DNA of 64,000 nt from Gammaproteobacteria bacterium (GTDB lineage Bacteria; Pseudomonadota; Gammaproteobacteria; Pseudomonadales; Azotimanducaceae), in assembly GCA_026705345.1 (NCBI GenBank), contig JAPPAV010000069.1, positions 62,001 to 126,000 on the forward strand, read 5' to 3'. This document shows, in pieces, positions 57,699 to 64,000 of the stretch (positions are counted from its first letter, which is position 1; each line of letters starts with the position of its first letter). The notes below the pieces were generated by a model. It was not told where the DNA came from, did not search any database, and saw only the letters and a program-made list of their open reading frames with translations. A program made the position numbers and the translations under genes.

Positions 57699-58790
57699 AT
57701 GGGGACACCCGCGCGGGTGGTGGTGATGCCAGGGGCACCCGGTCCGCTTGAAGTCCAAGAAATCACCCTGCCCGACCCGGAACCGGCACAGGTCGTGGTG
57801 CGTCAGTTCGCATCGGGGGTCTGCCACTCGCAACTGCACCAGATGCACGGCCCGCGTCGGCGGCCGGGGCTGCTTGGCCACGAGTCCACCGGCATCGTCC
57901 TGAAGAAGGGCTCCGCGGTCCGCCATGTGGATGAAGGCGATACGGTGCTCGTCACCTGGGTGCCAAGGGACGCCGCCAATGCAAGCGGTGCGCCGTCCCG
58001 TGCTTCAGTGGACATCGGCGGGGGCGAGTCGGTCTCGACGAGTGTATTCACCTGGGCCGACCACACCATCGCCGACGAGCAATACGTGGTCGGCGCGCCC
58101 AGCAACATCGCCACCGACGTGACGGCGATCATCGGCTGCGCGGTGATGACCGGCGCCGGCGCCGTGTTAAACACAGCCAATGTGCAAGAGGGGGATTCCG
58201 TGGCGATCTTCGGCGTCGGCGGCGTCGGCCTGTCTGCGGTTGTGGGTGCCAAGATGCGCGGCGCGAACCCGATCATCGCGGTGGATCTCGACGACGCCAA
58301 GCTCGAATTCGCCAAGCGCTTCGGCGCCACAGACGGCATCAATGCCGGCAAGGCGAACGCGGTGGAGGCAATCCACGCCATGACCGGCAAACCGGGGCAG
58401 ATCGCCTCGGGTGGCCTGCCCGTGACCGGGGTCGATTTCGCCTTCGACTGCATCGGGCTCAAGGTCACCATGGAGCAGATCGTGCCGGCCTGCCGAGGCG
58501 GGCACTTCGGCGCCTGCCAAGGTGGAACCGCGGTGCTCGTGGGCGTTCCGCAGACCACCGTGGAACTGAACGCCGGGCAAATGCTCGCCCAGGAGAAGCA
58601 GTTCCGGGGCTCCATCGGCGGTTCCTGTTCGCCGGATCGCGACTTCCCCATGTTCCTCGACTGGCATGCAAGCGGCGATCTGGATCTCGAGTCCATGGTC
58701 ACCGAGCGCTATACGATCGATGACATCAACGAGGCGACCACGGCGTTGGAGGAAGGGCGGATCAGCGGGCGGTCGATCCTGGAGTTCTGA
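57699..58790 (+). CDS. Zinc-type alcohol dehydrogenase (MDR family)
   Basis: ASGVCHSQLHQMHGPRRRPGLLGHESTG; VAIFGVGGVGLSAVVGAKMRGANPIIAVD. Confidence 0.88.
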   Translation: MGTPARVVVMPGAPGPLEVQEITLPDPEPAQVVVRQFASGVCHSQLHQMHGPRRRPGLLGHESTGIVLKKGSAVRHVDEGDTVLVTWVPRDAANASGAPSRASVDIGGGESVSTSVFTWADHTIADEQYVVGAPSNIATDVTAIIGCAVMTGAGAVLNTANVQEGDSVAIFGVGGVGLSAVVGAKMRGANPIIAVDLDDAKLEFAKRFGATDGINAGKANAVEAIHAMTGKPGQIASGGLPVTGVDFAFDCIGLKVTMEQIVPACRGGHFGACQGGTAVLVGVPQTTVELNAGQMLAQEKQFRGSIGGSCSPDRDFPMFLDWHASGDLDLESMVTERYTIDDINEATTALEEGRISGRSILEF

Positions 58791-58834
58791 GCACAGCCTG
58801 ACGCCATTGCCACGAAACCAAATGGGGAGGCGAC

Positions 58835-59704
58835 ATTAAGACGCTGCTGAACACCCGCCGCTACCGGGTCGCACCGGGCGAGAGAGTCGATCTCGGATCG
58901 CTTCCGACGGTGCCGTCGTTTGTCCGCCGCGGGAAGTCCGAACTTCGCGAGATGCTCGCCAACTACGTGGGGCGGTTCGCCGAACTCCAGGAAGCCATGT
59001 ACGCGGAAAGCCGCCAAGCGCTGCTTCTCGTGTTCCAGGGCATGGACGCTTCCGGCAAGGACAGCACCATCAAGCACGTCACGACCGGCGTGAACCCGCA
59101 GGGATTCCGGGTTTCGAACTTCCGCCAACCCACCTACAAGGACATGGAGTACAGCTACCTGCACCGTCACTGGATGACCCTGCCCGAACGCGGCCGTATC
59201 GGCATCTTCAACCGCTCCCACTACGAGGAAGTGGTCACCCTGCGGGTAAACCCGGATCTTCTGGCGGGCCGCAAACTCCCGCCGCGTCCCGTGGACGATG
59301 CGTTCTGGGCCGAGCGGCTGCGTGACATTGTCGCCTTCGAGCAGCACCTGGTCGGCAACGGCACGACGATCGTCAAGTTCTTCTTGAACATTTCCAAGAA
59401 GGAGCAAAGGGCTCGCCTTCTGCAACGCCTGAACGATCCCACCAAGCACTGGAAGTTCGACCCCGCCGACCTCGAAGCTCGGGCGCGGTGGGACGACTAC
59501 AAGCGGGCCTACGAGTCGGCTTTCGAAGCTACAAGCACGAAGCACGCGCCGTGGTACGTCATCCCCGGCGACAACAAGCCCGCCATGCGCGTCGCCGTCG
59601 CCGCCGTCATCGTCGACACCCTTGCCCGCATGAAGCCCCGCTACCCGGAACCCGATCCGGCAATGTCCCGGGCCCTCGAGGCGGCGAGGAAAGCCTTGGC
59701 GTAG
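58835..59704 (+). CDS. Polyphosphate kinase 2 family protein
   Basis: LVFQGMDASGKDSTIKHVTTGVNPQGFRVSNFRQPT Walker A; IFNRSHYEEVV; possible ATT start at 58835, otherwise GTG at 58910. Confidence 0.88.
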   Translation: MKTLLNTRRYRVAPGERVDLGSLPTVPSFVRRGKSELREMLANYVGRFAELQEAMYAESRQALLLVFQGMDASGKDSTIKHVTTGVNPQGFRVSNFRQPTYKDMEYSYLHRHWMTLPERGRIGIFNRSHYEEVVTLRVNPDLLAGRKLPPRPVDDAFWAERLRDIVAFEQHLVGNGTTIVKFFLNISKKEQRARLLQRLNDPTKHWKFDPADLEARARWDDYKRAYESAFEATSTKHAPWYVIPGDNKPAMRVAVAAVIVDTLARMKPRYPEPDPAMSRALEAARKALA

Positions 59705-59809
59705 ACCGCACGGTTACGACTCCTTCAAGGCGCCGACGGGCACGACCCGGCGCCAAGCCGAATTGGAAACCTAAAAGCCTGCACGTCGCCTGTGCCGCGG
59801 GCTCACAAA

Positions 59810-60217
59810 TCACCAACCGAATGTCGCCAGCATAAGGAGAATCCTGGCCACGACGAGCACGACAATCGGTGTTCCAACGATCAATATCAGGACGCCGAGG
59901 ATTGCGATGACGGTCTCGCGGCTAGGGCGGTTCAACCCGGGTTTGGCCAACGCCCTCGCGTTCGCAACCCTGTTGGCGTCTGCAATCGAGTCGAAGTAGC
60001 TCTTCGCCGTCGTTGTCTCGGGATACCTCTTCATGGCCCAGGCCATGGCGACGAACCATCCCACGAACGTCCAGCCAAGGAGCAGGTTCACCAGGAATAC
60101 CGGCCATAGTCTTGGATGCGACCGAAGTCCCGCGGCAATGGAGGGAACGAAGTATGCAAAGACGGACAGAATAATGCCGCCAAGGGAGAAGAGCGCAATG
60201 CCAAACTCAGGATCCAT
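59810..60217 (-). CDS. Superinfection-immunity-like (Imm_superinfect) small membrane protein
   Basis: ILSVFAYFVPSIAAGLRSHPRLWPVFLVNLLLGWTFVGWFVAMAWAM matches the family pattern; additional C-terminal TM. Confidence 0.7.
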   Translation of the reverse strand: MDPEFGIALFSLGGIILSVFAYFVPSIAAGLRSHPRLWPVFLVNLLLGWTFVGWFVAMAWAMKRYPETTTAKSYFDSIADANRVANARALAKPGLNRPSRETVIAILGVLILIVGTPIVVLVVARILLMLATFGW

Positions 60218-60334
60218 GCACCATGCGGCATCCATTCATGGTCCGAGCCTACCACCGTCGGGCCGGTTCAACGCCGACCGGCCAAGTCATCCGGTCGGGG
60301 TGAAGGCTATCCAATGAGTTGCGCAAGCACCCGG

Positions 60335-60679
60335 TCATAGAACCCGCATAGACGCGGATAGTCGATTTCCGGCGTCCGGTTTTGAGAGGGCGTCCCAAAG
60401 ACGTCCCGGGGTGACAGCGAACTCGCGGGCGATGCGAAACGTGCCAATGCCATCGAAGTGCCCCAAGCGCGGAACGAAGGCTGTGAGCGCAGCCCAGCTG
60501 CGGAAGCCGTACTCGCGTGCAAGGACGAGTTGCGCGGCCTAGAGCCCGAGGCGGGGCGCATCCGGAAAGCACGCGGCTACGCGATGCCGCGCATCGGCGT
60601 CGCCTAGTCGCCAGGCGCGTAGCAAGGCCTTCGCCTGCTTGCGCAGATTGTCAATGTTGGGGCCGAGGGTTGGGGACAT
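60335..60679 (-). pseudogene. Decayed gene with QLVLAREYGF-type N-terminal region and SRPBCC-like start
   Basis: MSPTLGPNIDNLRKQAKALLRAWRLGDADARHRVAACFPDAPRLGL*AAQLVLAREYGFRSWAALTAFV...TFRIAREFAVTPGRLWDALSKPD; in-frame TAG at 60539-60541 and premature end. Confidence 0.55.
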
Positions 60680-60838
60680 GGTCAACCTCCTTGGCGGGCG
60701 GCATCCGCGAACCGACCGCGAAAAGAAGGTCGCTGTTGAACTGGCGGAGGGGCTTTGCCCTTCCCGCGGATCGGGCACGTTCCGCCATACGCGCCGAGCC
60801 ATCGTAGCACAGTGCTCGCGCCGGTCGGGTTGTCCTAG

Positions 60839-60941
60839 GTGTCAATCGAAGGCGGCGGATGCCCGAAAGATCCCGTTGTGGTTCCTCCCGATACCGGAGC
60901 GCAAGGTGTTCGCCGGTGCAGTTTTCAGTTGCCATTGACAC
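60839..60941. mobile_element. ~100-bp MITE-like element with IS21-type-looking ends
   Basis: Terminal inverted repeat GTGTCAAT (60839-60846) / ATTGACAC (60934-60941); minus-strand left end TGTCAATGGCAACTGAAAACTGCACC. Confidence 0.45.
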
Positions 60942-61056
60942 ATGCGGTTCGGGGAACTATTCCGCGGCGGATGAAAGGGGCGATGTTCGCCCGCCGGGCC
61001 GCCATTCCCCGCGATCCGTCCCGCCGCCCGACCTCGAACAGAACGCCGCAGGCCGC

Positions 61057-61131
61057 GCGTTTTCCACGCTTCGTCCACGGCGCCGGTCCCCAGACGAACC
61101 GGAGGCGCGGTGGGCGAAGGGTGGAAAACGC
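61057..61131 (+). repeat. Hairpin unit copy 1
   Basis: GCGTTTTCCACGCTTCGTCCAC ... GTGGGCGAAGGGTGGAAAACGC, 22-nt arms pairing 20/22; inner stem GCGCCGGT/ACC-gga-GGCGC. Confidence 0.8.
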
Positions 61132-61347
61132 AACTCCGCCTTGATTGGGGCGATGTTTCCGTCGACGGTCCCGGCGAACGTTCCCCGGTTCTGAAACGGG
61201 CCATGTTCCTTTCCGACGGCGCCCCCGCCGTCGTCGCAGTCGCCGGCGCGCCTGCCGAGTTGAAAGGGGCGATGTTCCCCGTCGGACGGGACAGGGTCCA
61301 ACCCGCGTGTCGTCGTATCCCAAGACCGTTTCCGACGACCCGGCCCC

Positions 61348-61422
61348 GCGTTTCCCACCGCCTGCCCACCGCCGCTGTGCTTGTCTGGGGGATCGCGTCC
61401 GTGGACAGCCCGTGGAAAACGC
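61348..61422 (-). repeat. Hairpin unit copy 2 (inverted)
   Basis: On minus strand GCGTTTTCCACGGGCTGTCCAC ... GTGGGCAGGCGGTGGGAAACGC; apical CCCCCAGACAA similar to copy 1 CCCCAGACGAA. Confidence 0.7.
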
Positions 61423-61490
61423 TCCCTGCGAAGCCCGGCACAGAGCCGGTTCCCTCAGCCGCGCGTTTCGACCCCTGCTCCAGCGCCGGC

Positions 61491-61564
61491 GCGTTTTCCA
61501 CGCTTCGTCCACGACGCGCCGGTCCCGACAAACCGAGGCGCGGTGGGCGAAGGGTGGAAAACGC
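61491..61564 (+). repeat. Hairpin unit copy 3
   Basis: Arms identical to copy 1 (61491-61512, 61543-61564); loop diverged but keeps GCGCCGGT/ACC-ga-GGCGC. Confidence 0.8.
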
Positions 61565-61782
61565 AACTCCGCCTTTGGCTGGGGCGATGTTCCGTCGACT
61601 GGCCTCGGCGAACGTTCCCTGGTTTTTCGTAAAGGGCGATGTTTACCTCCCGACGGCATCCGACCGCCATCGCGACCACCGGCGAGCGTGCCGATTTTTG
61701 GATGGGGCGAAGTCCGGTTCAGACTGGACAGGTCGCGGTCTCCGCGTTTCAACCGCCCGCACACCTGCGGCCGTCCAAGATC

Positions 61783-62676
61783 TTAGGCAAGTCCTAGGCG
61801 TTCCATGAAATCGACCATCACCGCCACGCATTCCCTCGGCTTCTCAAGTTGCAGGAAGTGGGTGGCGCCCGACACGAAGTCGCAATCAAGACCGTCGAGC
61901 GCATCGAGATCGAGGCTCGACCCGAAAGGGGAACGCAGCGTCGGGTCGGCGCGAATCACCTTGACGGGACAGGCAAAGTCACGCGGGTCGGGGTTCAGGA
62001 GGTACGCCAGGGCCCAATCGCAGATTCGGGACTCGTACTCGGGCGGGCAGCGGAGTTCGTAGCCTCCACCCGCCTTCCGTCGAAGGGTCGTCTCGGCGAA
62101 CAGTTCCGGCACGCCGGGCAGCAATCGCGAGAACGCGGGCGCGTTGCGGACCCCGTCGGCGAGTTCTCGCGTCGACTCGAAATGCGTCTTCCGATGACGC
62201 GCACCTTGGCTCTGTCGTCCCCAACGGGCCTCCGCCCCAAGGATGTCCGCGTTCGGCGCGTACACCGGTGGGTCGAACAGCACGAGGGCTGCGAAGCCCT
62301 TGCCCGGCTTGTCGTCCACAAGCGCTGTGGTCGCGGACATGGAATGGAAGACGCCGACCCGGGGCTTCGAACCGAAAGTTCGGTCGATGCCCCTCGCGAT
62401 CGCATGGCCGTCGGCGACAAAGGTCGCGATGCTGTGTTCCGCGATGTCGCCCCGCTCGTTCCAGCCATGGTTGCGGACATCGTAGAGAACGAGATCGAAC
62501 CGACTCGCGAGCAACGACCAGAACGGGTAGTAGAGGTCGATGGCGAGTCCGTTGCCATGGCTAAGAACCAACCGGGTCCCCTCGGGGTTTCCATGACGGC
62601 GAAGGACCACGCGGGCGCCGTCGTCGAGTTCGACCTCGGCCGCGGCGTGTGGATCGGGTATCTGCCAGTGGACCAC
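61783..62676 (-). CDS. Alpha/beta hydrolase
   Basis: RLVLSHGNGLAIDLYYPFWSLLASRFDLVLYDVRNHGWNERG; GVFHSMSATTALV nucleophile region; C-terminal SGATHFLQLEKP. Confidence 0.85.
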   Translation of the reverse strand: MVHWQIPDPHAAAEVELDDGARVVLRRHGNPEGTRLVLSHGNGLAIDLYYPFWSLLASRFDLVLYDVRNHGWNERGDIAEHSIATFVADGHAIARGIDRTFGSKPRVGVFHSMSATTALVDDKPGKGFAALVLFDPPVYAPNADILGAEARWGRQSQGARHRKTHFESTRELADGVRNAPAFSRLLPGVPELFAETTLRRKAGGGYELRCPPEYESRICDWALAYLLNPDPRDFACPVKVIRADPTLRSPFGSSLDLDALDGLDCDFVSGATHFLQLEKPRECVAVMVDFMERLGLA

Positions 62677-62718
62677 GCGTTACCTTCGCCTTGGGAACCG
62701 CCTCGGTGCGGACTGTCG

Positions 62719-64000
62719 CTACCAGGTGTCGATATACGGGTACTTCTTCCCCGTCCGCGGCGCCTTGGGCGGCAGACGTTTCAGGCTGCTCGCGATCCAG
62801 CTCCGGGTGTCGGCGGGATCGATCACGTCGTCGAGTCCTCCGCCGACACCCGCATTGATCGCCTTCGCACCCTCGTAGGCGCGGGCCACGCGTCTTTCGA
62901 ACTCCAGGCGACGCTCCTCCGGATCCTCGATTCCCGCCAGTTCCTTGCGAAAGCCGAGTTTGACGGATCCTTCGATATTCATGCCTGCGAACTCCGCCGT
63001 CGGCCACGCCACGGTGAAGAAGCCGACCAAGGAACTCGCGCCGCACATGGCCTGGACGCCGAGACCGTAGGCCTTGCGGACCACGACCCCAAACAACGGC
63101 ACGGTCAGGTTCGCTCCGGCATTGAACATGCGCACGCAGTGCCGGACCAGCGCCGTCCGCTCGACGTCGGGCCCCACCATCATGCCGGGGCAGTCCATCA
63201 GGCTCAGCACCGGGATGTCGAAGGCATCGCAAAGCTGGATGAAGCGCGCCCCCTTGTCGGCGCCGTCTGAGTCGATGGCACCGGCGAGATGGTGCGGATT
63301 GTTGGCGATGACACCCATGGGATGACCTTCGACGCGGATGAAGGCGGTGATGACGCCGATGCCGAACTTCTCGCGGATCTCGAGCACCGATCCCACATCG
63401 GCGATGGTATGCACGATCTCCTTCATGTCGTAGAGGCGTAGGCGGTTCTCGGGCACCACGTGCCGCAGGCGGCGCTGGTCGTGGGCTTCCCACTCGGCCA
63501 CCGAGCCCTGGAAGTACGAGAGGTACTTCTTCGCCACGTCCACCGCTTCCTCTTCGTCCTTGGCAAGCAAGTCCACCACGCCGTTCGGGACCTGGAACGA
63601 CATCGGTCCCACCTCTTCGGGCGTGTAGATGCCGAGTCCACCACCCTCGATCATCGCGGGTCCGCCCATGGCGACGGTGGTTCGCTCGGTGGCGATGATG
63701 ACGTCGCAACAGGCCACGAGCGCCGTATTCCCCGCGAATGTCCGTCCGTTAATGATGCTGATCAACGGGACGAGGCCGGAGAGCTTCGAGAACTGGGTGA
63801 ACGTGTCGGTGTCGAAGGCGACCCCCGGGCCTTTGCCATCATCCCCCGGCCGACCGCCCCCGCCCTCGCCGAAGAGGACCAGCGGAATGCGGAACCGCTC
63901 GGCCAGTTCGTACATCCGATCCTGCTTGTAGTGGTTCCGGCCACCCTGGGTTCCGGCGAGCACGGTGTAGTCGTAGTGCACGAGCATGGCGCGAGCCGCT
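62719..64000 (-). CDS. Acyl-CoA carboxylase beta subunit-like carboxyltransferase, N-terminus beyond window edge
   Basis: Frame stays open to the right edge (AARAMLVHYDYTVLAGTQGGRNHYKQ); DCPGMMVGPDVERTALVRHCVRMF; RVEGHPMGVIANNPHHLAGAIDSDGADKGARFIQLCD. Confidence 0.9.
   Translation of the reverse strand, partial: AARAMLVHYDYTVLAGTQGGRNHYKQDRMYELAERFRIPLVLFGEGGGGRPGDDGKGPGVAFDTDTFTQFSKLSGLVPLISIINGRTFAGNTALVACCDVIIATERTTVAMGGPAMIEGGGLGIYTPEEVGPMSFQVPNGVVDLLAKDEEEAVDVAKKYLSYFQGSVAEWEAHDQRRLRHVVPENRLRLYDMKEIVHTIADVGSVLEIREKFGIGVITAFIRVEGHPMGVIANNPHHLAGAIDSDGADKGARFIQLCDAFDIPVLSLMDCPGMMVGPDVERTALVRHCVRMFNAGANLTVPLFGVVVRKAYGLGVQAMCGASSLVGFFTVAWPTAEFAGMNIEGSVKLGFRKELAGIEDPEERRLEFERRVARAYEGAKAINAGVGGGLDDVIDPADTRSWIASSLKRLPPKAPRTGKKYPYIDTW

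Larger units (their letters stand above)
60972..61657. repeat. Composite non-coding repeat array with hairpin units and GGGGCGATGTT motifs
   Basis: Three hairpin copies, two in a ~170-bp direct duplication offset by 434 bp; motif GGGGCGATGTT or close variants at about 60977, 61147, 61198, 61264, 61581, 61633. Confidence 0.75.

Noticed and set aside
61057-61564. Integron attC sites
   Set aside because: Units are imperfect palindromes, but I do not see the RYYYAAC/GTTRRRY core pairs, and no gene cassettes lie between them
60972-61657. CRISPR array
   Set aside because: Repeats are long, imperfect, in mixed orientation and without uniform spacers; no cas genes in the window
60842-61808. Several overlapping 130-280 aa ORFs in both strands of the hairpin array
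   Set aside because: Open in many frames at once through GC richness; repeat copies 434 bp apart fall in different frames, so no single ORF is supported as coding
61849-63270. 473-aa + strand ORF
   Set aside because: Antisense to an alpha/beta hydrolase and a carboxyltransferase with good motifs
1-64000. tRNA/rRNA genes or prophage
   Set aside because: No recognisable tRNA cloverleaf, rRNA segment, integrase, terminase or capsid genes noticed on reading; a tRNAscan/Infernal run would be decisive

Overview
High-GC, gene-dense chromosomal segment, probably from a Gram-negative proteobacterium (TonB receptor, porin, BatABD/MoxR operon, rhombosortase). About 50 CDSs are supported; I see no rRNA, tRNA or CRISPR. 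Gene content is dominated by acyl-CoA and accessory catabolism: five family III CoA-transferases, an AMP-dependent ligase fused to a VOC domain, enoyl-CoA hydratase, MaoC, two LLM flavin oxidoreductases, two PhyH-type dioxygenases, an amidase, a penicillin acylase, and a carboxyltransferase truncated at the right edge. A seven-gene MoxR/DUF58/VWA/BatD operon is followed by a DegP-like protease. Most notable: (a) a ~0.7 kb non-coding array near 60.97-61.66 kb with three copies of a ~75-nt hairpin (two direct, one inverted), interspersed GGGGCGATGTT motifs, and a ~100-bp TGTCAAT...ATTGACA MITE-like element next to it; (b) a phenylalanine hydroxylase with an N-terminal ACT domain and an animal-like catalytic domain; (c) an adjacent rhombosortase/lipoprotein-substrate pair; (d) an AAA/DUF4143 ATPase gene with three evenly spaced palindromes GTCGARTNNAYTCGAC at its start; (e) a mevalonate-pathway gene pair; (f) GTAG-headed REP-like hairpins. 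All calls are from reading the sequence and translations; no database search was run.
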